Source: Dioscorea cayenensis subsp. rotundata (lineage: Eukaryota > Streptophyta > Magnoliopsida > Dioscoreales > Dioscoreaceae). Taken from it: a stretch of DNA of 64,000 nt. The first letter of the stretch is position 1. Every line of letters starts with the position of its first letter. The notes beneath the pieces were generated by a model that searched no databases, was not told where the DNA came from, and was given only the letters and a program-made list of their open reading frames with translations. The stretch lies in contig NC_052478.1 in the NCBI RefSeq assembly GCF_009730915.1, positions 21,432,387 through 21,496,386 on the forward strand, read 5' to 3'. The translations under genes and the position numbers were made by a program. Positions 1 to 11,979 of this stretch are shown in pieces.

Positions 1-458
1 NNNNNNNNNNNNNNNNNNNNNNNNNNNNNNNNNNNNNNNNNNNNNNNNNNNNNNNNNNNNNNNNNNNNNNNNNNNNNNNNNNNNNNNNNNNNNNNNNNNN
101 NNNNNNNNNNNNNNNNNNNNNNNNNNNNNNNNNNNNNNNNNNNNNNNNNNNNNNNNNNNNNNNNNNNNNNNNNNNNNNNNNNNNNNNNNNNNNNNNNNNN
201 NNNNNNNNNNNNNNNNNNNNNNNNNNNNNNNNNNNNNNNNNNNNNNNNNNNNNNNNNNNNNNNNNNNNNNNNNNNNNNNNNNNNNNNNNNNNNNNNNNNN
301 NNNNNNNNNNNNNNNNNNNNNNNNNNNNNNNNNNNNNNNNNNNNNNNNNNNNNNNNNNNNNNNNNNNNNNNNNNNNNNNNNNNNNNNNNNNNNNNNNNNN
401 NNNNNNNNNNNNNNNNNNNNNNNNNNNNNNNNNNNNNNNNNNNNNNNNNNNNNNNNNN
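1..458. other. assembly gap
   Basis: Run of N. Nothing can be said about it. Confidence 1.
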
Positions 459-1606
459 ATATGAGCAAACCAATGAGCAACTGCAGGATATGTGTAAAGA
501 ATATTATGGAGTTAGAATGGGGTTTTGAAGTCTCAGAATGTCAAAACAAGTACAATATCTCATGTGGAGAATTTTTTTTTTTAACAAATAGGTCATAAGT
601 GTCTCTCATTTTATAAAAAAATTAAGAATATAGACAACCATGGAGTTAATACCTCAATATATTTAGCTTGTGCTCTCATTTAAGCTTTAGGGTTAAATTT
701 CAAATTCTCCCTAAAACAAATACCCTACACCAAGAGATTCAAGGGCAGTAGATAAAAAAGCCAGGTGGAGAAATCTTACTCTAAAAGTCCTGTTTAGTTT
801 ATTTTCATCACTAAGGAGTCATTACTTGAATAGGATTGAAAATATCATTAACAAATCAGAGTGGACAAAATGTTATAACAAAAGCAAGAAAGAACACTCA
901 GGAGAAAGTGTAATGCCTGAACAAACATTAACAATGAAAGAATAGGTTATCCAATGTATGTTCCTTTATATATGTTTGGCTGCATCATTCAAGTCACAGC
1001 CAAAATCATGATGAAAGGTTGATTTCAATTTCCAAAGATTAATTCCCATTATAATGTCATGAAGAAGAAATTTAATTACAACAATAATGGGGTTGACTAA
1101 AAGGATAAAAATTAGCTCAGTATGATCAGTTAAACCTTGTTTTAAAAGAATGAAATTGCCAAGAAAGTGCAGAATAAAATAAAGACAACAACATGCGTGC
1201 ACCTGTTAATTAAACAAATCCTCCATCAGGATTGTCCTTAAAAATATTGAAACATTGCTATATGATCATCTTATCATTTTGCCAAAAAATGCTGAAGACT
1301 GAGAAAGTAAGTGGCTAATGCTTACTGTTGAAATCATAAAAAAATGAAGACACCAAAACAAAAAAAAAAGTTTAATAATATTAGTAAACCAATATGCCCA
1401 AGAATCTTTTGTCTGGATCACTAAGCTCTACACCAAATTTCTTATAAAATTAATATTCACAAATATTTTAAATACTCTTTTAATTAGTACCTAGCTCTTA
1501 GTCCGTCTTTTTGGACCAGCCTTATTATCTTTACAAGAACCTTAACCAAGAAAAGATAAAAGAATCATGCAATATGCATACAACCATTGTACTTATGTAT
1601 GAAAAC
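459..1606. other. AT-rich DNA, no gene recognised
   Basis: No reading frame resembling a known family and no convincing splice-linked exons on either strand. It may be intronic or intergenic DNA of a gene lying in or beyond the gap. Confidence 0.5.
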
Positions 1607-1681
1607 TGAGTGTAATGAGGTAGCGGAAGCAATCAAAATGGCAAGCTAAGTCCTCATAGCCAAATGTTCCATGCCCATAGA

Positions 1682-2020
1682 CAGTAGCGAAGATAGAAAT
1701 TAAATGCTATGGGGGGCTAATTAGAAAAAAAAATTAATTAATTAAAAATTTTATAATTTTTTTATATGTTAATTTATAGTTTAGTTTATAAAAATTACAT
1801 CTCAAACCATAAATTTTAACAAAAATTATATTAAATAAATGTAAATTTTATATATTATATAAATTCATTTGTAAAAAATAAAAAACTAAAACATAGATTT
1901 TTTTTATAAAATACTACAAAAGTAATTTATAAAATATTAATAAATCAAATAATAAAATTTTGATAATATTTTTTTAAAAAAATATTATGGTTTAGACTAT
2001 TTTTTAATAAAAAGGACAAG
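1682..2020. repeat. truncated copy of a CAGTGGCGGA-type AT-rich repeat
   Basis: Starts CAGTAGCGAAGATAGAA, followed by a GGGGGGCTAA block and long A/T tracts, resembling the left ends of the repeats at 12092 and 27487. No matching right end was found. Confidence 0.4.
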
Positions 2021-2255
2021 CACTGTACAGATTAGGACCTTGCGCACGGGTTGAAATTTAATCATCCAATCACGCACTCTCAGCTTGGGTATGAAGGGAC
2101 CGACATCGACTCATTACCATTATTACTTTAATGAGTTTTGAACTAGAGATCTAGCTAAGAACTATTAAAATATTAGTCTTTTGGTTGTTTTAGACTATAT
2201 CTATTAATTTGTAAAAAAATTAATTTAAAAAAATAAAAATAAAAATAAAAAACTT

Positions 2256-2500
2256 AGAGAGAGAGAGAGAAAGAGGAAAAAAAGGGAGAGAGGGGGCGAG
2301 GGGGTCAACGGTGCCCACGTGCGCCCTGGGGAGGGGAGAGAGTGTGTGTGTGTGGAAAAAGAGAGAGAAAGAGAGAGAGAGAGAAGCGGGGGCGGCTCCC
2401 TTTGGCAGCCGGAGAGAGAGAATGTGTGTGTGTGTGAAAAAAGGGAGAGAAAAAGAGAGAAAAGGGGGAGAGGGCCGCTCCCTTTGCCCCCCTCCCGGGG
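2256..2500. repeat. compound (GA)n/(GT)n purine-rich tract
   Basis: Low-complexity run of GA, GGGA and TGTG units on the plus strand. It interrupts the gag fragment. Open frames here (Ser/Phe/Leu-rich on one strand, Arg/Glu-rich on the other) are products of the repeat. Confidence 0.9.
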
Positions 2501-2514
2501 CACCCCTGTTCATA

Positions 2515-2812
2515 GAGCTTCCAGAATTTTGATAATCAAGCACCGCTTTATTGAACTCATCAATATATTGCTTGATAGAAGTCCTTTTTTGCATGTACAT
2601 CCTAAACAAGCGCATCATGAGATAGACTGAAGAGTGACTTGTCCAAATAGATGCCCTTTTATCTAGCTTCTTCATCTCATCATTTGACAAGTCTGGATCA
2701 CCGCCTTCAAGCACACTATCCAAGCTTTATCAACTAGAATAGAGTGTATCTTGACTTGCCATAGCCGAAAGTCACCATTGCCATCAAACTTGTGTACTTC
2801 CAAAGTTGACAT
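2515..2812 (-). pseudogene. copia gag (UBN2-type) fragment
   Basis: The minus strand starts with MSTLEVHKFDGNGDF..LWQ, typical of the N-terminus of plant copia gag polyproteins. In another frame it continues through the EMKKLDKRA segment and ends with QYIDEFNKAVLDYQN, matching the conserved IDEFNKLILDL region. The frame changes near 2720, and homology stops where a purine-rich simple repeat begins (about 2500). Known for the family: gag forms the virus-like particle. Here it is clearly non-functional. Confidence 0.75.
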
Positions 2813-2933
2813 CTTTGACAAAATAGAAAACAAACATGTGTCTTTGATATGAAATTGATCTCTGATACCACTTGTGAGTGTAATGAGATAGCGGAGACTA
2901 TCAAATGGCAAGCTAAGTCCTCATAGATATTTC

Positions 2934-3850
2934 ATCGAACACCTTGTGTGCATGCCTTGTAGTAATACCTTGTCATGCACCTAAATGTACAAGCTTTACA
3001 AAATACCTATTAGAAAAAGCATACAAGAACAATTAATATCACAAGAAACAACCAATATATCAAAGAACACTAAGAGTTACGTGGGGCGGTTGTGAAGCAA
3101 TAAATCCACTATAGAAACGAAGCAATACAAGATGGAAGTGGAAACCAACAACAATGGGGAGGCTCCAAATCCCCAATCTCTCTCACAAAAGGATGGATAT
3201 GAAGCACTCAATTTAACTCCTTCCTCTCACAATTTTGGATTGAAAGATGGAGCTTAAAAAACATTATTTAGAAAGCCCCTCAAAGTTGCTAAATATTACA
3301 AATAGCCCATTTTCCATTCTACCACATATAGAAAAGAAAAGAGAGTGAAAGAGGAGCCGAACATCACAATTCTCCACCTCTAAGATGATTGAACCACAAA
3401 AGCAAACACATAATAGAAAAACCCAATTAGACCTTATTGAAGTTTCTAAACTCACGTGATAGGACTTTCATCGCCCCATGTGACGTCTGACCAGATTAAT
3501 AAAATCTTACGTGATTGATAAGCCACTGTAACTGGTGTATCATTCTACATGAATGTCCCTTGACAATTCTTTAATGGAGCACCAATTATAGATTTTGTTT
3601 TAAAAAATAAACTTAGAATACGATCCCTGTGCAACTTGGTTCTTTTCTTTTTTCTTTTTTTAATTATGTTAACAAGTTACTTCACACACATTTTTTTATT
3701 ATTATTTAGGCCATGTTTGAATACCACTAAATTCCATAGGAATAGTGATGATTCATATGGAATTTAATGTTACGTAGGAAACTATAATAATAGTTGTTTA
3801 GACACCAGATTTTGCAGTATTAGATTACCATGGAATGACATAAATTCCAT
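2934..3850. other. possible copia LTR body, then Tourist-like end
   Basis: 2934-3560 may be the rest of the copia 5' LTR, but no second copy is present to prove it. At 3709 a TTA is followed by GGCCATGTTTG, the usual start of PIF/Harbinger (Tourist) MITEs. The block to about 3865 contains several ATTCCATAGGAAT-type palindromes. No matching right end was found. Confidence 0.35.
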
Positions 3851-4231
3851 AGGAATTTATAAAAGAGAGGAACCCGATTTTTCTTTTCCTTTGTTTTTTG
3901 GGCCTTCCCTTCTTCTTCTCCAAACACCCGTGTCTTCCCTTCTTCCTTTCCCAACCAACCCTTGGCCCTCCCTAGCCCTCTTCCTCTCACCAAATCCTCT
4001 CATCCTTCTCCGACAGATCCGACCCCAACACCTCAGTGCCAAACCCAAGTTCGCTCCCTCCCCCAGCATACTGCCAGCATCGCCCCGCTCTCTGCCCTGC
4101 TGAGCATCACCGGACCCTAGTCTTCGCCGTGCGCTAAGGTTTGCACAGACCGCCACCGTTCAAGGAGATGATGAGTCAGTGAAGTGTTAAGTTATGATGA
4201 GTTTGATAATAATGGCTTGGATTTGGTTGTA

Positions 4232-4300
4232 GATCTTTTCTACAAGGATTACCAGACTGATCAGAAGTTCACTCTCACAACCTGCACCCCAAATAGAGTT
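4232..4300 (+). pseudogene. mitochondrial porin (VDAC) exon fragment
   Basis: In one frame the stretch reads DLFYKDYQTDQKFTLTTCTP, nearly identical to the conserved N-terminal strand of plant voltage-dependent anion channels (usually LLYKDYQ.DHKFTLTTYT). A good donor, GTAAGC, follows at 4301, where VDAC genes often have intron 1. Upstream, the expected N-terminal helix (GPGLY.DIGKKAR) is missing and stops intervene. A possible remnant of the next exon (KKSGTLFLN) lies near 5233-5259; no later exons were seen. VDAC is a 19-strand outer-membrane barrel, so this fragment cannot be functional. It may be a gene piece captured by a transposon. Confidence 0.65.
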
Positions 4301-5990
4301 GTAAGCTTCTCCTTTCTAATTTTTCTATTCACTTTTTACGGTTTGTTGGTTTGAATTTCTGGTTGTTGACATGCTTTTTTTTCTTGATTTTTGTTTTTGG
4401 GGATGAGAGTGGTTTTGTACATTTTGACATGAAAATGGTTTTTATTTTGCATGATTTGAACTAATTTCTTGAAGATTATGTTTGCGAGATGGTGTTGTGT
4501 TGCATTGTGTGTTCATGGTTGTGATTATGGGGTGTGATTATTATCTAGTTGTCTTGGTACTATTGTGAAATTAAAGCCACAAATGGTTGTTTGGTGCTTT
4601 TCAACAACTTGGTGTTTCATCTGAATACATTCTGGGAAGAGTAAAAAGTTTGATGAGTTTTTTTCGATATTGCTCTGGTTTAATTTAGGTGGAAATATTT
4701 GGATGTTGATGATGATTTGGGAATTTAATTGCATGATAAAACTAAAAGAAAGATTATGCATGGATTTAGTTAAAGATTACGTGAGTTTAATTTGGGCCCA
4801 ATAGAACTTTGGAGGTATTTAAGATGATAATTTGGTGAAGATTTGGGAATTTAATTACATTCTGCACCTGAAGAAAGAGTATGCATGAATTTAGTCAATT
4901 CTTTGAAAATCATCGAGTTGAAAAATAGAATTTTTTGGAGTTTTGATTTGTAATTCTGCTTTCCAAGCAATGAATTTAGGTTTAGTGGCATTATGCTCGC
5001 CACTCGCTATCTCAGGCTTTAAATCTTGTTATTGTGATTCTTGAAGCCCTAGTGATTAGTGGGTTTTAAGTTTTGGAAGGCATTGTTGACGTAAGCCGTG
5101 AGTTTGTTTGAGCTTGCCCTACTGTTTTGATGAGGACAATTTGGTCTAGCAAGCTTGTAGTCGATGAGTCTTGATGGGTTTTCACCTTCCATGATCCCTA
5201 AGGAGCAATCAAACAATGTTGTTGATCAGAAGAAGAGTGGCACTCTGTTCTTAAATAAAGATATGAATGCATAATTTTTAGTTTGATAGGTCTTTATTAG
5301 TCTAGTTTTTCATTGGATTTCCATTCTAGTGTTGAAACTTATAACCATATGTTATTTGAAAAGCTGAATTCAGTCTTTCATTGAACCCAGAATTCTTAAT
5401 AATGATCAAGATGAGATGTATTTCTGGTAGAAATAGATATACTATCTACTAAACAGATAAAGTTCATTTACCAAAGTCAGCTTTCTCTAATACTAATTAG
5501 GAAAGTAGTACTAAGTTCTCAAAAAATTACCTAACCTATGAATTATTTTGGTAAATAATTATTAGACTAGAAGCTAGAATAATCTGATAAGACACAACAG
5601 TGAAGCACTATGACTCCTCTTTCTTGTTGTGTATTGCTTTATGATCATAAGAAGTTAAATTTTTATTTGTTGTATGGATTTGTTTAATCTGAAAATGAGG
5701 GAACAACTCAATAATGTTTCAATTGAGTTATGCATTAATGGAATGCCTCAACTACCTACTCTTTTGTTTGCTTCTGTTTTATTAGCAACTGGATCATCCT
5801 AGTTAATTGAATGAAATGATTATAGGTGTATGTACGTACAATATTAGTTCATTAATTAAATAAATCCTCAATTTAAAACTGAAGAGTGGTCATTTCAGCT
5901 TTTTATTTTTAATTATATAAATAATTTATTTATATATGTAAAAATAAATCATTTGATAATAATTCATAACATTCAAAATCCTGTCCCTCA
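4301..5990. other. intron-like or intergenic DNA after the VDAC fragment
   Basis: T-rich on the plus strand, like a plant intron, up to about 5250, then AT-rich DNA. Apart from the weak VDAC-like trace near 5233, no coding signal. Confidence 0.4.
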
Positions 5991-7640
5991 CACCCCAGTA
6001 TGGAGTAATAAAATTTGGAGTATTTGCATATCCTGCATCCACTAACATTTTCCAACGCATTGAACACCGCTCAAAATACATGCTGGCCTCAAACAATTCC
6101 CAAGGTAATCATGACCGCGATTAGTTACGGGACCACCAAGGTGTTTTAAGCTTTTAAAACTCACAATACTGCCTTCCTTGGTGTTGCCCACTGAGATTTC
6201 CGTGTGGTGACCCCGGGTTTCTCACATAAAAAACTCCCTATCAATGGCTTCGTGCACCTCTTGACCAGAGTAAACTCAGGGTTGACCACACCGCCTCCCA
6301 TTAGGCAGGGTCGTGGAACCCCACACTGTAGTGTCGGACTGAAGTCCGCTGTCACCATCAAAATCCAAATGCCAAAATGCAATTCTTTCCGATTCCAACT
6401 CGAGGAATCAAGCATATGATGTGTAAATACGGAAATATACATCAATCCATATTTCATTTGCATGTAAATACATTTACATGTAAACATGTTTCTTTCAAAA
6501 TAAATACGCGTAAGTATACTAGAATCATTTTGGTCAAATAACTCCATGCTCAAAATATCTATCTATCTATCTATATATATATATATATATATATACAACA
6601 AGCGAAATCGGATTTATCATCAAATTTATGATATAAAACATATAAAGAAATACTATAATACTCTTATTAAATCTATGGTATTAATAATTAAACCGCTCAT
6701 TGAACCAATCGTCTTGCCTTGAGACACGCTCACAGGGCTGGCAATTTCCTTCCCTTGGGAGGAAGCTTCGCCACCTAGAATCAAATAAGGAATCCAAGAA
6801 CCAATGAACAGAAGAATGGAAACCAAAATGCATGTGAATGCAAGGTTACATGTCGAACATGTAACTCTGGGGTTTTAGAGGGAAAACGACATCATTTTTG
6901 GACTCAAACGACCTCAAATCAAAGTAAAACAAGTTCCAATGAATTCCAAGGAAGAAGGGCTTCGATTTGGATCAAAGAAATACAAGAAAAGGCCAAGGTT
7001 TTTCGGTGCTATAGTAAGTTCGGATTTGCTACAGCTCGTCGATTTACAACACCAAAACACAAAATTTCTTAACAAACATACACACAAATGAATATCAACA
7101 ATATTGGCTTCGATTTGAGCCCAAAAATAACTCAAACCAAGGTTTATTTATAGGATTTTCGGAAATTTCAAAAACACTGAAATACAAAAAAAATACGAAG
7201 GAAAAACCTTGGATCTAAGCCTTACCACACTCAAGAGCTTGGGAGTAAGGAGTTTGAGGCTTTGATTCAAAGAAAAAGCTCACCGACGAATTTTTTTTTC
7301 AAAGAAATGGGTTTTCGTCCGAATGAAGAAGAAGAAAATAAAAACAAAGAAGAAGAAGAAAAGAATGAGGGAGGAGAAACCACGTTGCTTTTTATCCTTT
7401 CATTCCAATTTTCAATATTTATCTTTTTTTAGAAAAAGAGAAATTATCAAAACGCCCTTATAAGAGAAAATAGAATGAAAAATGGTGCAAAAGACTTTTT
7501 TACCCCTGGTTTTTTGCTGATTTTGACACATAACCTACTGTGCACTCATGCAAGGATGACACTAGTGCAAAATGACTATTTTACCCCTAATACATGCACA
7601 AAAATTGCAAAAAAGAGACTAGAGGTCAAAAATCTGGACA
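5991..7640 (-). mobile_element. LTR-like remnant, probably solo or broken Gypsy-type
   Basis: On the minus strand a TATA-like CCTATAAATAAACC (7142-7155) is followed by a long leader-like region without conserved coding potential, more GC-rich in 6120-6370 than its surroundings. The pattern resembles a long plant LTR with promoter and untranslated leader. No PBS, polypurine tract, flanking duplication or pol domain was seen, so the class is a guess. A (TA)n tract lies at 6570-6595. Confidence 0.3.
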
Positions 7641-7722
7641 AGGTACCATAGATGAACCCTAAACCTCTCATTTGGGACTATGAGAGTCAAATGTCTTATC
7701 GTTAAGCTATTGCCACTGTGAC
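7636..7722 (-). repeat. tRNA-like sequence, possible SINE head
   Basis: The minus strand contains TAGCTTAACGATAAGACATT, resembling a tRNA D-arm/A-box, then a CATTTG..CAAATG hairpin where an anticodon arm would sit, then GGGTTCATC, a degenerate B-box. It does not fold as an intact tRNA. A tRNA-derived SINE head or decayed tRNA copy are the likely readings. Confidence 0.3.
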
Positions 7723-7735
7723 TATTATATTCTAT

Positions 7736-8317
7736 TAAGCTCTCTCTTTCTTCCGTCTAAATTTACCTTATTTAAAGTTTTAAACTGCATTACATATATT
7801 TATAACTTCCCAATTTCATAATCTAATATTTTAATAAATTATAATAAATTTTAAGTTTTTTTTTTAATTTTGCAATCGAATCCCTCTAATAAATTTTTAA
7901 TTGAGTCAAGTCTATATTTTCAACATAAAAATACAAGTAGAAATAATTTAGAAATCCTTGAAACATAACATAATGATCATAATATTACAACTCACTCATC
8001 CATACATATATACATATCTAGAAAGAGAAATATAAATACCATAAAAGTTTAGATAATATGAAATTACAACACAAATACAGAAAAGACAAACAATAGGCTA
8101 ATACATCAAACCAACAAGTAACCTGTTCATGGATATGCCTCATAATCCACAAATGAAGTGAGGCTAAACAGGAAGAACTCAGAAAGCATCAATAACAAAG
8201 GAGGGGTAATGATGATCATCAATCTTCAGTGTCACTGGGGCACTAAAGGGATTAACTGTTTTAGCCTGGACCAGAGATATTGATTCAATATATATATATT
8301 GAAGTTAATACTAATGT
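7736..8317. other. AT-rich DNA; 3' flank of the ZIP gene
   Basis: No gene seen. The last part (about 8140-8317) is probably the 3' UTR of the minus-strand ZIP gene. Confidence 0.4.
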
Positions 8318-10133
8318 TTAAGCCCATTTGGCCATGAGGGACATGCCACCAGAACCTAAAAGCACAGCAAGAAAAGCCCAAAGTTGGAGCTTGATGCTGT
8401 TTTGAAGCTTTGGACCCATGAAATCAGTGGCCAAGAGATCAACAAGGGCCATGTACTCCAAAAGACCAGCAGATGCTCCATTGAGTAGTCCTACAACAAT
8501 GAGAGCTGTAGGACTGTTATCACTGTATATGTTTGACAATGCAATCCCAAGTGCAATCCCAAATGGTGTTGTTGTGGAGAAGAAGAACACTAATATTGAT
8601 TTCATCTTCATCCCATATTCTGCCTGAAAAATTAATTGATGCATCAATTTTATGCTATATTTTATCATTATATATATATATATATATATATATAATGAAG
8701 GACTGGTTATCCACATACGTCTTAAATTTGAAGTATAAAGATCTCCACTCGATAGCTATTAGATTAAAATTTAATAGCTATTATGCATATCATTTTTTAT
8801 TGTTAAATAAATTAATTTTAAAAAAAGAAATCACATAAAAAACAGTCGTTAGATTATAATCTAATAATTAGTCCAAAGACATAACAAGATTTAAAATTTA
8901 AAGATATCCATTTTTAATTGGGCATATAATATAAACTTTTTGTCCTTTCCAACCTTAATATAATGGATGGTACTTGATCGAGCACATACATACTGTTTCT
9001 TATTTAAATTAAAAACTTAAAATTGAACATTATGCAGTAATACTTTCAACTAGTTATAAATCTTATTCTTTCCCTTTTAATCCTCCCACCCTCCCACGTA
9101 CACATCTTCTTCTATACCAACCTAATATACAACTCCTCTATTTGTCGAAATATTTTTAATAATATTTTAGTTAAAAATAATGGACATGGTATTAATTAAG
9201 CATGATCATTATAGCATGTGTTTCTTAATTTGGTCTTCCTTCATTGAATTGACTTAGTTATTTATTTACTTTAGTCTTACTTGAAGAATACAACCGCCAA
9301 GTCCCATTCCTTCAAAGAGTTGATGGAAACAAAGGGCAGCAACAAGAGGCCTAATTGTGCATGGGTTCTGTGACGCCCCCATTGACAATCCAATCACCAC
9401 TGAATGCACCACAATTCCGATCTCCAAAACCTACCAAATAATAATTATTATTATTAATTAAATAAAAATAAATTTATTTATTTTTGTTAGCAAAATAGAA
9501 TTTTAATACCTGAGCTATAATACGATTTCTTTGTAATGCAGAGGCTTCCAAGTCCTTGTTATTATTTGCTTGAAAACCATGGCTGTGGCCATGGCCGTGG
9601 CCAAGGCTGGGGCTAGGGTTATGCATCCCCTCATTGGGGCTTGCGAGGTCAGAGACCTCGGCATTGGCTCTTCCTCCCATCTTCCTACTGTGAAAACTCA
9701 TCATCAATGAATCCATCATCAATGTCGCCAATGCCGATAGCATTGCAACAAAAGTTGCGAAAAGGAATTTCCGCCATGGGTTTTCCGGCAAGCACGGCGA
9801 TGTAAGGTTATCGAAAGAGTCCGGTAACACGTGCATATAGCCAGTGGCAAGAATTACGCCAGAGGCAAATGCCTTGACAAGGACAAAGAAATTGCGATCA
9901 GGACGGAGAGCGGAAATGGAGTGGGAAAAGAGTGGGAGGCAAACTCCGATCATACTTGCAATTAAAATTGTCGGTATGGCAATGAGCTTAAGCCGCATTG
10001 ATTCGGCTTTATTGTAGCATTCTCCGGCCGTGCCGGCATTGCAATTAGTTGAGATGGCTTTGTCCTCATCGGAGGCGAGGGAGAAGGTGGTGGAGGAGAG
10101 GATGAGAAGGAGATAGAAGAGTTTGGTAGCCAT
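8318..10133 (-). CDS. ZIP-family zinc/iron transporter
   Basis: Moves Zn2+, Fe2+ or similar divalent metals into the cytosol across a membrane. Three exons on the minus strand: 10133-9510, 9430-9281 and 8623-8318, giving 359 residues, normal for plant ZIPs (about 340-370). Residues 1-20 look like a signal peptide. Three transmembrane segments follow, with [18 protein letters not shown] in the second. A His-rich cytosolic loop ([10 protein letters not shown]) precedes TM4. TM4 has H217-S-V-V-I-G-L-S-x-G and TM5 has H244-Q-L-F-E248-G, the metal-binding signature. The end, [10 protein letters not shown], is also typical. All splice sites are GT..AG and all three exons are in phase 0. Root-type ZIP/IRT members are closest, but exact metal preference cannot be read from sequence. 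No frame damage. Confidence 0.93.
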
Positions 10134-10208
10134 GAGTGAGAGATGATAGTTTGTTAGTTATTTAAGTAAGTTTGTACTTGTTTGAGACAGAATTGTACTT
10201 GGGTTGAC

Positions 10209-10216
10209 CTTTTATA
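10209..10216 (-). promoter_or_regulatory. TATA box of the ZIP gene
   Basis: TATAAAAG on the minus strand, about 76 bases upstream of the ZIP start codon, which would give a short leader of about 45 bases. No exact copy of the bZIP19/23 zinc-deficiency element (RTGTCGACAY) was noticed upstream. Confidence 0.55.
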
Positions 10217-10217
10217 G

Positions 10218-11412
10218 AATGGGGAAGGTTTAGTTCATGCCGTACATGGCGTTGACTTTCATGTAGATGTGAATGTTGTGAAAGTGACAGGTAGTTGACA
10301 AAAATGGCCCTTGTTTTTGTCTTTGTATGAAATGTATTTTTTAGTAGTGTATGGTGGCATGTCTGTTCATGAGATAATATTTTTAATTTTGATTTTTTAA
10401 GAAAAGATAATGGGTGGGAGGTACCTACTTGAAGAATATAGTAATTGCTTCAAAAAAGTTATATTTTCAAAATTTTTGAATTAATTTTTTATGGTTATTA
10501 ATCAGCATAATGGATGAGGTACTGAAAATCTCATAGCCTTATAAAACTTTATATTTATTTAAATATTTATCAAGGAAAAGTTACAAAAAAAATTAGAATA
10601 AAAGCTAATCATCTCACTCTCTTATTCGAATATTAAACTTTAGTATGAATATATTGTTATAAAACTTTTAAAACTAATTCATACCTATATAGATATATAA
10701 ACAAAGAGTATATTTATAATGATATATCAGTAATAATCAATTTTATAAAAATAAATAAATAATCCATATATGACAAAACATTATAACAAGAATCAAGCTC
10801 TTCTCATTGGTTGAGCATAATAATAATAATAATAATAAATCAATAGAAAACCAAGTAAGACTGAACGCGTTTCCCGAAGCAAGGGCAATTTGGGACAAAA
10901 CATGACCTTTTTAAATTGCACGAGCCGAGCACGTGCAGACTCGTTCCGTACGAAGCCGTAACGTGCGTGGCACGAGGTCGTACATCATTGACCTTATTGA
11001 ACGGTCCTGATGAGGCCTTTCCTAAAATGGACGGCCTTCATTCGTTGTTTCACGAAATTTATAGTTTCAACGCCATCAGCAGCGATCAGCTTACGACGTG
11101 CGAAACTTTAAGATCCGTGTCATTAATTTAAAAACAAAATCTTAAACTCCACGTGGCGTTTCCTCTGTAGGCTCGAGCTCTAAGAATTGCAAATAAGTTA
11201 TGTTTTTTTCTAATATTTATTTAAATTATTTTTTCCAAGTTATACCCAAATATGCCTTCAAGCTTATATTATTTTTCTTATATTCTTATTTAAATATTTT
11301 TAATTTATTTCATATATATAAACAATCTTTTTTTCCCTAAAAAAAACAAAACAAAACAATGTTTGTGATGGTGGTTAATCATGATGCTAATCTCCCACAT
11401 CAAAAAGCTTGA
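10218..11412. other. ZIP promoter flank and a GC-richer island
   Basis: AT-rich DNA upstream of the ZIP gene, then at about 10865-11175 a stretch clearly richer in G+C than its surroundings. It holds several ACGT-core motifs (GCACGTGC, AACGTGCG, CCACGTGG). A 71-codon open frame (10916-11131) has no recognisable family. It could be regulatory DNA or an unrecognised transposon piece. Confidence 0.4.
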
Positions 11413-11444
11413 ATATATATATATATATATATATATGGAAAAAG

Positions 11445-11688
11445 ATCATCTAGGTAAGTCCCTAGATTTGAAATCTAGGGACGTTTTAAATCTAAGCCGT
11501 TGAATTATCATCCAATGGCTGATTGTCTATATAGTCACTGTACACCTTTTTTTTACTGTTTATGATCACTGTACAACACTGTAGAACGCGGTTTTTTACT
11601 GTTCATAATGATAAAAGCCGTCAGATTACCATCCGATGGCTATTATGGACATCCCTAGATTTGAAATCTAGGGACGTTCCTAGATGAT
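11445..11688. mobile_element. (TA)n-flanked palindromic MITE (Micron-like)
   Basis: Short non-coding element with inverted ends: left ATCATCTAGGTAAGTCCC, right (reverse complement) ATCATCTAGGAACGTCCC. Each end carries a palindrome with 10-base arms CCCTAGATTT/AAATCTAGGG around a central G. It lies between two (TA)n tracts (11413-11436 and 11691-11710), like the rice Micron family that inserts into TA microsatellites. A diverged relative lies at 49022-49212. Confidence 0.7.
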
Positions 11689-11937
11689 GGGTATATATAT
11701 ATATATATATAAGTTCAAAGCTTTTAGCTTCAAAAGATCGAAAAAATTTAATTTAGACCATATATATATATATATATATATATTTATAATGGACTAAGGA
11801 ATCAAGTGGGAGTTGTTTGGCAATGAGATCAAGTCCATATATATTCTAGTTAATGAAGCATTATAGAAAAGAGAAACAATTTTAATGTGAAACTTAGTGA
11901 AGAGGAGTTCAATTACTGGATGATCACATGAAAGACC

Positions 11938-11939
<2 letters not shown>

Positions 11940-11979
<40 letters not shown>
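11940..11979. repeat. (TAT)n microsatellite
   Basis: About 13 perfect trinucleotide units. Confidence 0.95.

Larger units (their letters stand above)
1607..2933 (-). mobile_element. Ty1/copia retrotransposon remnant
   Basis: Two direct repeats, 1607-1665 and 2875-2933, share about 50 bases in the same orientation. On the minus strand both end in ACTCA, as an LTR 3' end would. Next to the right copy, on the minus strand at 2861-2870, is TGGTATCAGA, the usual copia primer-binding site complementary to initiator Met-tRNA. A gag-like reading frame follows. The right repeat is therefore read as the end of the 5' LTR and the left one as a truncated 3' LTR. No pol remains; the body is short and interrupted by simple repeats. 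The outer border of the 5' LTR (perhaps towards 3500) was not found. Confidence 0.7.

Noticed and set aside
2220-2723. 167-codon minus-strand frame and overlapping frames rich in Ser/Leu/Pro or Arg/Glu
   Set aside because: Most of their length is the (GA)n/(GT)n simple repeat; only the first part is real (copia gag).
6161-6553. 130-codon minus-strand frame
   Set aside because: Lies in LTR-like DNA and matches no protein family.
7636-7722. Functional tRNA gene
   Set aside because: D- and T-arms do not pair properly and the anticodon loop is too long; kept only as a tRNA-like repeat.
10916-11131. 71-codon plus-strand frame in the GC-richer island
   Set aside because: No family resemblance, no neighbouring exons.
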